Shown: positions 30,987-39,620 of the stretch, piece by piece | Layout of the letters: each line of letters starts with the position of its first letter | How positions within the stretch are numbered: the first letter of the stretch is position 1 | NCBI RefSeq assembly: GCF_001612635.1 | Contig: NZ_BDAV01000012.1 | Location: 186,001 to 250,000, forward strand | Reading direction: 5' to 3' | Length of the DNA stretch: 64,000 nt | Origin: Nocardia africana NBRC 100379 | GTDB lineage: Bacteria > Actinomycetota > Actinomycetes > Mycobacteriales > Mycobacteriaceae | Made by a program: the position numbers and the translations under genes | Notes under the pieces: generated by a model | What the model was told of the DNA's origin: nothing | Databases searched by the model: none | What the model saw: the letters and a program-made list of their open reading frames with translations, nothing else

Positions 30987-32587
30987 TGACGACCCAGGCC
31001 GACAAGGAGGCCGCCGATAGGCGGGCCTCCGACCGCGAGGCCGTGGCCGGCGAAGCCGACACCGAGCAACCGAAGCGTGACGAGGTGAGCCCCGGAAGTA
31101 GCCGGGCCACCGAGCAGCGCCGGCCCGCGGGTCTGCTCCGGCGCGCCTGGTCCCCCGTCGCGCGCCACCTCGGTCCGGCCGCGGCCCTGTTCGTCCTGGT
31201 GGCGGGCGTCTTCGGCATCGTGTTCGCGACCATCACGCCGCCGTTCTGGGGTCACGACGAGATCACCCAGTTCGGCCGCGCGTATCAGGTGGCGCACGGC
31301 GGATTCACCCCCGAGCGGATCACCGACGACCGTGGCGTCTCCTACGGCGGCCAGATTCCGCTCAGTATCGACGGGCTGATGGGCTACGCCTTCACCGACT
31401 ACAACCGGCACCCGACCGAGCCGGCCCCGCTCGCCGCCGACGAGACCGCCTACGACCGGCTGGGTTCCGCGCCGGTGACCACGACCGCGACCAAGCAGAT
31501 GTGGTTCACCAACACCGCCGCCTACTCCCCGCTGCCGTATGTGCCCGCGGCCGTGGGCATTCGGCTGGCGCAGGTCATCGGCCTCGACGTCGGCGATACG
31601 GTGCTGCTCACCCGGCTGGCCGGATTGCTCGCCTATCTGGTGATCGTGGCCTTCGCGCTGCGGGCGCTGCGCGCGTTCCGGATCCAGTGGCTGGCCTTCA
31701 CGGTCGCGGTACTGCCGATCGCGCTGTTCCAGGCGGGCACGGTCACCGCCGACACCGTCACCAATGCCCTGGCGATCTTGGTGTCGTGCCTGGTGGTGAA
31801 GGGCGTCTTCCTCGACACCCGGCTGACGAGACCGGAGGTGGCGGCCGCGCTGGCGGCGACGCTGGCACTGCCGCTGAGCAAGCCGACCTACGTCATCCTC
31901 GCCATGCTGGTGGTGCTGATTCCCGCCCGGCAGTACGGCTTCGGGAAGGTGCTGCGCTGGCTGCCGTGGTGTTTCGCGGCGCTGGGCGCGATCCTGTTCG
32001 CGGTATGGATGAAGATCGCCGCGCCGACGGGCGACGGTATGGGGCTGATGCGCAAGCCGGCGGAATGGCATTCGGTGCGTCCCGGCGATCAGCTGCACGA
32101 AATTCTGTCGAATCCGGTGCATTTCGCGAATACTTTCGGTGACAGCATCTGGTATCGGGACGAGAAATGGTTCACCCAATTCTTCGGCGAGCTGGGATTC
32201 GCCTATGTCGACGTTCCCGCGCTGTCGATCGTGGCCTGCCTGCTGGCGCTGGCGGTGAGCGCCGGAATCGCGGATCGGCTGACCGGTGACCGGTGGCGCA
32301 CCTGGATCGTCGCGCTCACCGTACTGGCCAGTGTGGCGATGATCTACGTGACGCTGTACATGTCGTTCACACCCGTGGGCTACTGGATGATCGACGGCGT
32401 GCAGGGACGCTATTTCGTGCCGCTGGCGATTGCCGGATTCGCGGTGTTGCTGCGGTGGATGCCGTTGCGGCTCAGCGATTCTCGGGGCGTGACGCCGGTG
32501 CGCGGACCCGCGATCACGGTGGTGGCCGCGGCCGTGGTGGCGTTGGCCGCGGCCGCGATCAAATACAACGTCCTGATCTGGGGTTAG
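30986..32587 (+). CDS. DUF2142-type polytopic membrane protein (putative GT-C)
   Basis: The 533-residue protein has a charged N-terminus and 9-11 membrane segments. The large loop after the first helix (ITPPFWGHDEITQFGRAYQVAHGGFTP...) holds conserved acidic residues typical of DUF2142 and GT-C transferases, which use polyprenyl-P-sugars outside the membrane. It is translationally coupled to the DPM1-like gene (TGATG), so the two may form a donor-synthase and transferase pair. Its stop codon shares bases with the rmlB stop on the other strand (TTAG). Confidence 0.82.
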   Translation: MTTQADKEAADRRASDREAVAGEADTEQPKRDEVSPGSSRATEQRRPAGLLRRAWSPVARHLGPAAALFVLVAGVFGIVFATITPPFWGHDEITQFGRAYQVAHGGFTPERITDDRGVSYGGQIPLSIDGLMGYAFTDYNRHPTEPAPLAADETAYDRLGSAPVTTTATKQMWFTNTAAYSPLPYVPAAVGIRLAQVIGLDVGDTVLLTRLAGLLAYLVIVAFALRALRAFRIQWLAFTVAVLPIALFQAGTVTADTVTNALAILVSCLVVKGVFLDTRLTRPEVAAALAATLALPLSKPTYVILAMLVVLIPARQYGFGKVLRWLPWCFAALGAILFAVWMKIAAPTGDGMGLMRKPAEWHSVRPGDQLHEILSNPVHFANTFGDSIWYRDEKWFTQFFGELGFAYVDVPALSIVACLLALAVSAGIADRLTGDRWRTWIVALTVLASVAMIYVTLYMSFTPVGYWMIDGVQGRYFVPLAIAGFAVLLRWMPLRLSDSRGVTPVRGPAITVVAAAVVALAAAAIKYNVLIWG

Positions 32588-33588
32588 AGCACCTTTTCGC
32601 CGGCCGCCGCGTACGCGCGTTCGGTGTGTTCCTTCTGCGGGCGCCACCACGCCTCGTTGTCGCGATACCAGGCGACGGTCGCGGCCAGTCCGGCCCGGAA
32701 ATCGCCGTAGTGGGGTCGCCAGCCCAGTTCGGTGCGCAGCAGGGTGGCGTCGATGGCGTAGCGCTGATCATGTCCGGGCCGATCGGTGACGTGGTCGAAA
32801 TCGCCGGGGTCCCGGCCGAATTCGGCGAGCAGCAACTCCACCACGGTCCGGTTGTCCAGTTCACCGTCGGCGCCGATCAGATAGGTCTGCCCGATGCGCC
32901 CGCGGTCGAGAATGTCCCACACCGCGCGATTGTGATCCGCGACGTGAATCCAGTCCCGGATCTGATGTCCGGCGCCGTAGAGGCGCGGTCGCACCCCGTC
33001 GATCAAATTGGTGATCTGGCGCGGGATGAATTTCTCCACATGCTGATACGGGCCGTAGTTGTTGCTGCAGTTGGAGATCGTCGCGCGCACCCCGAACGAG
33101 CGCACCCACGCACGGACCAGCAGATCGCTGGACGCTTTGGTGGCCGAATACGGGCTCGACGGCTGATAGGGGGTGTTCTCGGTGAATGCCGGATCGTCGG
33201 CCCCGAGGTCGCCGTAGACCTCGTCGGTCGAGATGTGGTGGTAGCGCACATCGTGTTTGCGCACGGCCTCGAGCAGGGTGAACGTGCCGACGATATTGGT
33301 CTGCACGAACGACCGCGGCCGGGCCAGCGAATTGTCGTTATGGGATTCGGCCGCGAAATGCACCACGGCGTCGGCTCCGGAGACCAAGCGGTCCACCAGA
33401 CCGGAATCGGCGATATCGCCGTGTACGAACTCGATCCGATCGGCGATCGGCGCCAGCGAGGCGCGATTTCCGGCATAGGTCAGTGCGTCGAGCACCGTGA
33501 CGCGGACGTCGGGTCGATCCGCCACGGTCTGATGGACGAAGTTCGCGCCGATGAATCCGGCTCCGCCGGTTACGAGCAATCGCACCAT
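32584..33588 (-). CDS. rmlB: dTDP-glucose 4,6-dehydratase
   Basis: An extended SDR of 334 residues: LLVTGGAGFIGANFVHQTV, DALTYAGNRASLAPI, AAESHNDNS, the Asp-Glu pair in ISTDEVYGDL and the YSATKASSD Tyr-Lys pair, followed by NNYGPYQHVEKFIP and RDWIHVADH. RmlB makes dTDP-4-keto-6-deoxyglucose for dTDP-rhamnose, which links arabinogalactan to peptidoglycan. rmlA and rmlC lie 2.4 kb away on the other strand. A CRP-type site lies 69-84 bp upstream of its start. Confidence 0.93.
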   Translation of the reverse strand: MVRLLVTGGAGFIGANFVHQTVADRPDVRVTVLDALTYAGNRASLAPIADRIEFVHGDIADSGLVDRLVSGADAVVHFAAESHNDNSLARPRSFVQTNIVGTFTLLEAVRKHDVRYHHISTDEVYGDLGADDPAFTENTPYQPSSPYSATKASSDLLVRAWVRSFGVRATISNCSNNYGPYQHVEKFIPRQITNLIDGVRPRLYGAGHQIRDWIHVADHNRAVWDILDRGRIGQTYLIGADGELDNRTVVELLLAEFGRDPGDFDHVTDRPGHDQRYAIDATLLRTELGWRPHYGDFRAGLAATVAWYRDNEAWWRPQKEHTERAYAAAGEKVL

Positions 33589-33656
33589 GCCACCCTAACG
33601 TGGGGGTGAATACGGGCTTTGAATCACCACCGAGTCACACCAGCCTCACACGCGTG

Positions 33657-33672
33657 TGTGACCTTCGTCACA
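33657..33672. promoter_or_regulatory. perfect CRP-family site TGTGA-N6-TCACA
   Basis: TGTGACCTTCGTCACA matches the consensus of E. coli and mycobacterial CRP exactly. It lies between rmlB (start at 33588, minus strand) and the secreted DUF8020-like gene (start 33882). A further GTCACAC/GTGTGAC inverted repeat (33634-33640, 33656-33662) overlaps it. Confidence 0.55.
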
Positions 33673-33881
33673 TCTCATGCTTTATGTCCCTTTTGTTCGA
33701 ATTGCAGGCAGTGTCCGAAAACCGCACGCATACTGCATGTTTCCGCAACCTGACAATCAGCAAGAACCCGATGGTGAACAGAATTTGAATGAACGGACAC
33801 AACAGGTTCACCGCTCGTTAGCTGACGTCGATTTCTATTTCTCATGTCCCAGAACCACTCTGTATCGAGGTTCCGCAAAAA

Positions 33882-34589
33882 ATGATGATGAGGAAATTCG
33901 TCGCGACCGCCGCCATGCTGGTCGCCGCTGTCGGTGTCGCGGCCGGAACTGCCACGGCCGACCCCGCGGCCCCCGCGGCGCCCGAGAGCGTCTACTACAA
34001 GGCCAGCGTCGAGAACGACAAGGCGATTATCAAGACCGACGGCGGCTCGATCGTCAACGACAACGGCATGCTCGAGATCAAGGCTGCCAACGGCACCGTG
34101 CTCGCCGGCACCCCGCTGAACTTCCGGGTCGACGACTTCGAGTTCCCGATCGCCGCCGACATCTCCGGCAACACCGCCACCCTGACCCCGCAGTACGACA
34201 TGGCGCACGCGGTCTACAAGCCGGTCGCCCTGCCGTTCGAGGACTCGGCTCCGTGGAAGACCCCCTACGACCGTGAGGTCGCCGCGTTCACCCGCATGAA
34301 GGACACCATCGCCACCGGCGCCACCATCGGCACCCTGGCCGGTGGTATCGGCGGCGCGCTCATCGGCTGTGTCGCGGGCGCCGCTATCGGTCTCGCTGCG
34401 ACCGGTGCGCTGCTCGCCCTGTTCGGCGCCGGCCCGCTCGGCGGCTGCGTCGCCGGTGCTGCCGCCGTCGGCTTCCTGGGTGTGCTCGCCGGCCAGATCT
34501 TCGTGACCGCTCCGGTCGCGATCGGCGCCGCGATCCAGTACTTCGCCACCACGACCGCGCCGTTCAACCCGCCGGCGCCGGCCAAGTAA
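33882..34589 (+). CDS. secreted Nocardia-type protein (DUF8020-like)
   Basis: The 235-residue protein has a signal peptide (MMMRKFVATAAMLVAAVGVAAGTATADPA), a beta-rich domain (VYYKASVENDKAIIKTDGGSI... FEFPIAADISGNTATLTPQYD) and a Gly/Ala-rich hydrophobic C-terminal half with glycine-zipper character (GTLAGGIGGALIGCVAGAAIGLAATGALLALF...). The layout is common in Nocardia secreted proteins of unknown function. The glycine zipper suggests membrane association or oligomerisation. ATG 33882 is first of three consecutive Met codons. Confidence 0.7.
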   Translation: MMMRKFVATAAMLVAAVGVAAGTATADPAAPAAPESVYYKASVENDKAIIKTDGGSIVNDNGMLEIKAANGTVLAGTPLNFRVDDFEFPIAADISGNTATLTPQYDMAHAVYKPVALPFEDSAPWKTPYDREVAAFTRMKDTIATGATIGTLAGGIGGALIGCVAGAAIGLAATGALLALFGAGPLGGCVAGAAAVGFLGVLAGQIFVTAPVAIGAAIQYFATTTAPFNPPAPAK

Positions 34590-34641
34590 TTCCGCAGGCT
34601 GCCCGTCGCGACCCCTGAGCGGGCGGATCCCTCGGATCAGA

Positions 34642-34681
34642 GACAGTGCCCCGCCCACCGTTCGGTGGGCGGGGCACTGTC
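34642..34681. terminator. perfect 18-bp stem terminator
   Basis: GACAGTGCCCCGCCCACC at 34642-34659 is fully complementary to 34664-34681 around GTTC. It lies between the convergent secreted-protein and esterase genes. Confidence 0.85.
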
Positions 34682-34730
34682 GTTTCGCACTCGGTGGTTA
34701 CGCTCCGCTGCCGCCTACGAGCCCTCCCTG

Positions 34731-35762
34731 TCAGGCGGTCCGCGCGGTCTCTTCCGGTTCGACCCGCGCCCGCACGAATCGCGCCACCCGGGCCAGCGCG
34801 GCCCGGCTCTCCGGCATATTCGGCAGGATGCTCATGAAGGCGTGGACCTGTCCGCGCCACAGCTCCAGCGAATTCGGCACCCCGGCCGCGGTGAGCCGGC
34901 GGGCCATCAATTCGCTGTCGCAGCGCAGCAATTCGTCCTCGCCGACGATCAGCAGGGCCGGCGGCAGGCCGGTGAGCGATCCGTTGACCGGCGACAGCGC
35001 CGGGTCCAACGGCTGCTCCGCCTCGGCCCCGTAACGCACCATCTGCCGCACCGCCGCCATCGGGATGTAGGCGTCGCGGCCGACGTTCATGTACTCGCCC
35101 TTGACCCGGTAATCGAGATCCAGCAGCGGCGACAGGCCGACCAGGCCGGCCGGGCCGGGCAGTCCCGCCTGCGCCGCCCGCAGCGCGGTGGCGAAGGTGA
35201 GGAAACCGCCCGCCGAATCTCCGGCGAAGACGATGCGCCCCGGATCGGCGCCGTGTCGTAACAGCCAGCGATAGGCCGTCAGGCAGTCCTCGACCGAGCC
35301 CGCGATATTCGTCCCGGGCAGCTGCCGATAGTCCACGTTCACCACCGGCAGCCCCGTACGACGCGCCAGGCTGGCCGCCACCGGCCGGTGCGAGTCCAGT
35401 CCGCACAGGAAGAAGCCGCCACCGTGCATGTACATCACGGCACCGTCGCGCAGGGATCGCCGGGCGCCGGCCGGGCGGATGATCTCCATCCGGAAGCCGC
35501 TCATCCGCACCTGTTCGCGTTCCACGCCACGCACCTGCGGCCGCAGCGCCGCCAGCCGGTCGATCAGGAGCCGCGCGACCGGCATGGTCATCGGGGTGAT
35601 CGGATAGCGCCGGATAACGGGGCCCACCACGCCCCGGCAGGTCAGCAGCACCGCTTGCGAATGCAAACTCGCACGGTCCGGGTTCACCACCACCGGATCC
35701 ACGACAACACCGGGTTCGAACCCCGGCCCGTATTCGGCCTCGCCGATGGGAATCGCCGTCAT
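34731..35762 (-). CDS. HSL-family alpha/beta-hydrolase (esterase/lipase)
   Basis: The 343-residue protein is a hormone-sensitive-lipase-type hydrolase: oxyanion motif AVMYMHGGGFFLCG near residue 110, nucleophile GDSAGG, catalytic Asp in ALLIVGEDELL, and a C-terminal His in GQVHAFMSI. It likely hydrolyses short to medium acyl esters in the cytoplasm. ATG 35762 has GGTAGG 6 nt upstream. It is divergent from rmlA over a region with nested inverted repeats. Confidence 0.88.
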   Translation of the reverse strand: MTAIPIGEAEYGPGFEPGVVVDPVVVNPDRASLHSQAVLLTCRGVVGPVIRRYPITPMTMPVARLLIDRLAALRPQVRGVEREQVRMSGFRMEIIRPAGARRSLRDGAVMYMHGGGFFLCGLDSHRPVAASLARRTGLPVVNVDYRQLPGTNIAGSVEDCLTAYRWLLRHGADPGRIVFAGDSAGGFLTFATALRAAQAGLPGPAGLVGLSPLLDLDYRVKGEYMNVGRDAYIPMAAVRQMVRYGAEAEQPLDPALSPVNGSLTGLPPALLIVGEDELLRCDSELMARRLTAAGVPNSLELWRGQVHAFMSILPNMPESRAALARVARFVRARVEPEETARTA

Positions 35763-35839
35763 CGCGCACCTACCTGCCACTCGGCGCCGAGTGACCGGCT
35801 ACCGGCAGATTCGGTAGCTGAGGTGTCGGCGCTGACATC

Positions 35840-35876
35840 TCACACACTGGTGTTTCAGAACACCACGGATGTGTGA
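35840..35876. promoter_or_regulatory. nested inverted repeats between esterase and rmlA
   Basis: TGGTGTT-TCAG-AACACCA (35848-35865) is a perfect 7-bp inverted repeat, and TCACACA (35840-35846) with TGTGTGA (35870-35876) form an outer pair. The inner repeat resembles TetR-family operators. It is about 80 bp from the esterase start and 116 bp from rmlA. Confidence 0.5.
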
Positions 35877-35991
35877 CCTACGCAATACTTGATCGCCCGA
35901 CCAGGGTCCGGCGAAACCATCGTGACCATTTCGCGGTCTACTCGGAACCTCATCGAGCCCGAGCGGGCGGAAGCTGGCAGACTTGCGTCAC

Positions 35992-36882
35992 ATGCGCGGA
36001 ATCATTCTGGCCGGGGGCACCGGGTCCCGGCTGCACCCGATCACGCGCGGGGTCAGCAAGCAGCTGGTCCCGGTGTACGACAAGCCGATGGTGTACTACC
36101 CGCTCTCCACACTGATGCTGGCGGGTATTCGCGACATCCTGGTGATCACCACCCCCGAGGATGCCGAGGCCTTCCGCCGGCTGCTCGGCGACGGCACGCA
36201 GTTCGGCCTGGCGATCGACTACGTGGTGCAACCCGAACCCGACGGCCTGGCCCGGGCCTTCGTACTGGGCGCCGACCACATCGGCGGCGAATGCGCGGCA
36301 CTGGTGCTTGGCGACAACATCTTTCACGGTCCCGGGCTCGGCACCCGGCTGCGGCGCTTCGACGGACTCGACGGCGGGGCGGTCTTCGCCTATCGGGTGT
36401 CCGATCCCTCGGCCTACGGCGTGATCGAATTCGACCGGGGTCGAGCCGTTTCCATCGAGGAGAAGCCGAAACTCCCGCGGTCCAACTACGCCATTCCCGG
36501 CCTCTATTTCTACGACAACGACGTCGTCGAGATCGCCCGGGGCCTGCGACCGTCCGCGCGCGGAGAATACGAGATCACCGATATCAACCGCACCTACCTC
36601 GAGCAGGGGCGATTGCAGGTCGAGACCCTCGCGCGCGGCACCGCCTGGCTCGATACCGGAACCTTCGATTCGCTGCTCGACGCCGCCAATTACGTGCGCA
36701 CCATCGAAGAACGCCAGGGACTCAAGATCGGCGTTCCCGAAGAGGTGGCGTGGCGGATGGGCTTCATCGACGACGAACAGCTGTGCCGGCTGGCCGAGCC
36801 GCTGGTGCGCTCCGGGTACGGGACTTATCTGCTGGACCTGCTGAATCGCGGGCGCGACGACGGCTACGGACAGGACGGTTGA
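35992..36882 (+). CDS. rmlA: glucose-1-phosphate thymidylyltransferase
   Basis: The 296-residue nucleotidyltransferase starts MRGIILAGGTGSRLHPITRGVSKQLVPVYDKPMVYYPLSTLMLAG, with the GGxGxR nucleotide loop and the PVYDKP motif of RmlA, GDNIFHG for metal, and EEKPKLPRSNYAIPGLYFYDNDVV. It makes dTDP-glucose, the first step to dTDP-rhamnose. The start is ATG 35992; a TTG nine bases upstream is less likely. rmlC follows after 1 bp. Confidence 0.94.
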   Translation: MRGIILAGGTGSRLHPITRGVSKQLVPVYDKPMVYYPLSTLMLAGIRDILVITTPEDAEAFRRLLGDGTQFGLAIDYVVQPEPDGLARAFVLGADHIGGECAALVLGDNIFHGPGLGTRLRRFDGLDGGAVFAYRVSDPSAYGVIEFDRGRAVSIEEKPKLPRSNYAIPGLYFYDNDVVEIARGLRPSARGEYEITDINRTYLEQGRLQVETLARGTAWLDTGTFDSLLDAANYVRTIEERQGLKIGVPEEVAWRMGFIDDEQLCRLAEPLVRSGYGTYLLDLLNRGRDDGYGQDG

Positions 36883-36883
36883 G

Positions 36884-37441
36884 ATGCGGATTCGAGAACT
36901 GGCGGTCCCGGGTGCGTGGGAGTTCACGCCCGAGCTGCGCGGCGACGAGCGCGGCGTCTTCGCCGAGACGTTCAAGGCCTCGGAATTCGAGAAGGCGACC
37001 GGGCGGCCCCTGGACCTGTTGCAGATGAACACCTCCACCTCGGCGGCCGGTGTCCTGCGCGGCATCCACTACACCGAAAATCCCCCCGGCCAGGCGAAAT
37101 ACGTCACGTGCATGCGCGGCGCCTTCTTGGACGTCGTGGTCGATCTGCGCCGCGACTCCCCGACCTTCGGCCGCTGGGACAGCGTGGTGATCGACGACAT
37201 CTCACGCCGCTCGGTATTTCTCTCCGAAGGGCTCGGCCACGCCCTGCTGTCGCTGGCCGACGATTCCACCGTCACCTATCTCTGTTCCCTCGAATATTCC
37301 CCCGAATTCGACCGGGACGTGGACGCATTCGATCCGGATCTCGGAATCGACTGGCCCACGGTCGGTTCCGACGGCAGTCCGCTGACGTTCATCCGCTCGC
37401 CGAAGGACGCGGCCGCACCGCGCCTGCGCGAACTGCGCTGA
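36884..37441 (+). CDS. rmlC: dTDP-4-dehydrorhamnose 3,5-epimerase
   Basis: A cupin of 185 residues: VPGAWEFTPELRGDERGVFAETFKASEFE, the catalytic His in GVLRGIHYTENPPGQAKYVTCMRGAFLDVVVDLR and the Tyr in STVTYLCSLEYSPEFDRD. It performs the third step of dTDP-rhamnose synthesis. It is coupled to rmlA (1-bp gap). rmlD is not in the window. Confidence 0.93.
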   Translation: MRIRELAVPGAWEFTPELRGDERGVFAETFKASEFEKATGRPLDLLQMNTSTSAAGVLRGIHYTENPPGQAKYVTCMRGAFLDVVVDLRRDSPTFGRWDSVVIDDISRRSVFLSEGLGHALLSLADDSTVTYLCSLEYSPEFDRDVDAFDPDLGIDWPTVGSDGSPLTFIRSPKDAAAPRLRELR

Positions 37442-37481
37442 GGGCAGCGTCCGGGTTCCACCGATCGGGCCCGGTTCGCAC

Positions 37482-37523
37482 AGCGCCACGCCCGGCTCGA
37501 ACTGATGAGCCGGGCGTGGCGCT
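37482..37523. terminator. perfect 17-bp stem terminator
   Basis: AGCGCCACGCCCGGCTC at 37482-37498 pairs with 37507-37523 around an 8-nt loop, between convergent rmlC and the MFS gene. Confidence 0.85.
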
Positions 37524-37534
37524 CGGGTGGTAAC

Positions 37535-39001
37535 TCAGGCCGCCGCGAGTTCCGGTGCCTGTTCGGAGTCCTCGACCTCCTGCTGCTTCCTGCGGGTGGG
37601 CAGGAAGTGGGTGAAGGCGATGAGGGCGCCGATGATCGCCGCGATGCCCGCGAAGATCAGGCCGGGACGGTAGCTGTCGAGTACCGCCTGCGGTGAATTG
37701 CCGTGCGGGCCGGAGGAGATCAGCGCGGTCGTGATGGCGAGGACGATGGCCGCGCCGACCTGCATCGAGGTCTGCAGCACACCGGCCGCCAGGCCCTGTT
37801 CCTCGTCGTCGATGCCGTTGGTGGCCTGGATGTTGATGGCCGGGAAGCCGATCCATCCGATGCCGATCAGCAGCACCGCGGGCAGGATCACCGCGAGATA
37901 GGACGGTGCGGTGTCGATGCGCAGGAACAGCAGGTAGCCGATTGCCATGACGGTGGTCGTGACCGCGATGATCGGGCCGGTGCCGAAGCGGTCCACCAAC
38001 TTGTCGGAGAACACCGAGGACAAGGCCACCAGCACACCCACCGGCAGCAGCGCCATCGCCAGGGTCAGCGGCGACCAGCCCAGGCTGTCCTGCAGGTACA
38101 GGGTGACGATGAACTGCCAGCTGAAGTAGGAACCCGCCACCGCGACGATCACCAGACTGGCTCGCACCAGCGTGGCCTTGCGCAGGATGCCCAGCCGGAT
38201 CAGCGGATGCCGCACCCGCTTCTCCACCGCGACGAACGCGGTGAACAGGACGAGCACAGCCGCGAACGAGCCCACGGTGCGTGCCGAACCCCAGCCGGCC
38301 TGCGGTGCGGACACCACGGTGTAGACCAGCAGCAGCATGGCGGCGGTGGAGAACAGCGCACCGAGCAGATCGTGGCCACCCTCGGCGGTGTCGCCCTTGT
38401 CCTTCGGCACCAGAATCGCCGCGGAGACCAAGGCGGCCAGCGCGATCGGCACCGGCAGCAGGAAGGTCCACCGCCAGCCGAAACCTGTCATCAGGCCACC
38501 GAAGACCAGGCCCATGGAGTAGCCGCCCGCACCGAAGACGGTGTAAATGGACAGCGCCTTGTTACGCGCCGGCCCCTCGGCGAAGTTCGTGGTGATGATC
38601 GACAGTCCGGTCGGCGCCGTGAAGGCGGCCGCCAGACCCTTGACGAAGCGGGTCGCGATCAGCAGCGGCCCGGAGCTGACCAGCCCGCCCGCCAGCGAGG
38701 CGACCGCGAAGACGGCCAGGGCGATGAGGAAGACCTTGCGCCGGCCCAGCAGATCGGCGGTGCGGCCACCGAGCAGCAACAGGCCGCCGTAGCCGAGCAC
38801 GTATCCGCTGACCAGCCACTGCAGGGTCGAGGTTTCGAGATGGAGTTCGGTACCGATGGACGGCAGCGCGACGCCGACCATCGAGACGTCGAGGCCGTCC
38901 AGGAACAGCACGATGCACAGCGTGATGAGCATGCCCCAGAGCCGGATCGGCCACCGAGTATCGGCCGCCGAGGCGGCCGGAAGTGTTGCTGTGGAAGTCA
39001 T
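37535..39001 (-). CDS. MFS drug-efflux transporter (DHA2, 14 helices)
   Basis: A 488-residue transporter of the 14-spanner drug:H+ antiporter family: motif LFLDGLDVSMVGVALPSIGTEL in helix 1, GYVLGYGGLLLLGGRTADLLGRRKVFLIALAVF (motif A region), the helix-5 antiporter pattern SIYTVFGAGGYSMGLVFGGLMTGFGWRWTFLLPVP. It probably exports a toxic organic compound. ATG 39001 (MTSTATLP) is chosen over 39028. It is divergent from a MarR gene over an 86-bp region with two palindromes. Confidence 0.9.
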   Translation of the reverse strand: MTSTATLPAASAADTRWPIRLWGMLITLCIVLFLDGLDVSMVGVALPSIGTELHLETSTLQWLVSGYVLGYGGLLLLGGRTADLLGRRKVFLIALAVFAVASLAGGLVSSGPLLIATRFVKGLAAAFTAPTGLSIITTNFAEGPARNKALSIYTVFGAGGYSMGLVFGGLMTGFGWRWTFLLPVPIALAALVSAAILVPKDKGDTAEGGHDLLGALFSTAAMLLLVYTVVSAPQAGWGSARTVGSFAAVLVLFTAFVAVEKRVRHPLIRLGILRKATLVRASLVIVAVAGSYFSWQFIVTLYLQDSLGWSPLTLAMALLPVGVLVALSSVFSDKLVDRFGTGPIIAVTTTVMAIGYLLFLRIDTAPSYLAVILPAVLLIGIGWIGFPAINIQATNGIDDEEQGLAAGVLQTSMQVGAAIVLAITTALISSGPHGNSPQAVLDSYRPGLIFAGIAAIIGALIAFTHFLPTRRKQQEVEDSEQAPELAAA

Positions 39002-39024
39002 GTGGCGGAACATTACATGCATGC

Positions 39025-39050
39025 GCATCTAATGCACAAGCATTTAATGT
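39025..39050. promoter_or_regulatory. two MarR-type half-palindromes in the MFS-MarR intergenic region
   Basis: GCATCTAATGC (39025-39035) and GCATTTAATGT (39040-39050) are related 11-bp palindromes 15 bp apart, in the short AT-rich stretch between divergent genes. They are likely binding sites for the adjacent MarR protein. Confidence 0.6.
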
Positions 39051-39087
39051 GGTTGCATGAAACTGGCGCGGGCACTAGGATGGCGAC

Positions 39088-39591
39088 ATGACAAAGGCGT
39101 CGACAGCGTTTCCGGCGCATTCGACGGACGCGGTAGCACCGGACACGGCGCTTTCCGCAGGTCTGCCGTCCGCAGCGCCGAGTGATACCGAGACCGGCTG
39201 CCCGGCTCCGGCCGGCCGGAACGACGGGCCGGGCGGCTTGGTCGGCGAGTGGCGTGAACTACTCGCTCGCCATGCCGCAGTGTCCTGTGCGCTGGAGAAG
39301 GACCTGCAGCGCGAACACCACATCGGCCTGAGCGAGTTCGAGACGCTGGACCGCCTGGTCGACGCCTCGTGCGACAGCTACCGGATGAGCGATCTGGCGC
39401 ACGACATCCACCTGAGCCAGAGCGCGCTCTCCCGGACGGTGGCACGGCTGGAACGCGACGGATTGGTCGATCGCACCCTGTGCACCGAAGACCGCCGCGC
39501 GATCTATGTCTGCCTCACCGACAAGGGCCGCGCGGTACACACCGCCGCCGTCCCGACTCATCGCGAAGTACTGGAACGCACTCTGCACTGA
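39088..39591 (+). CDS. MarR-family regulator of the divergent efflux pump
   Basis: A 167-residue protein with an unusual 50-residue Ala/Pro-rich N-terminus followed by a MarR domain: WRELLARHAAVSCALEKDLQREHHIGLSEFETLDRLVD, DLAHDIHLSQSALSRTVARLERDGLVDRTLCTEDRRAIYVCLTDKGR. It likely represses the MFS gene until a drug binds. Cysteines in the core might allow redox sensing, as in some MarR proteins; that is inference. Confidence 0.88.
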   Translation: MTKASTAFPAHSTDAVAPDTALSAGLPSAAPSDTETGCPAPAGRNDGPGGLVGEWRELLARHAAVSCALEKDLQREHHIGLSEFETLDRLVDASCDSYRMSDLAHDIHLSQSALSRTVARLERDGLVDRTLCTEDRRAIYVCLTDKGRAVHTAAVPTHREVLERTLH

Positions 39592-39620
39592 ATCCGGCCT
39601 GTAACGCTTCCGATAGCGCG

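Noticed and set aside
32584..32587. A frameshift or gene fusion at the DUF2142-rmlB junction
   Set aside because: The two convergent genes simply share the bases TTAG, giving TAG on one strand and TAA on the other; both proteins have normal ends.
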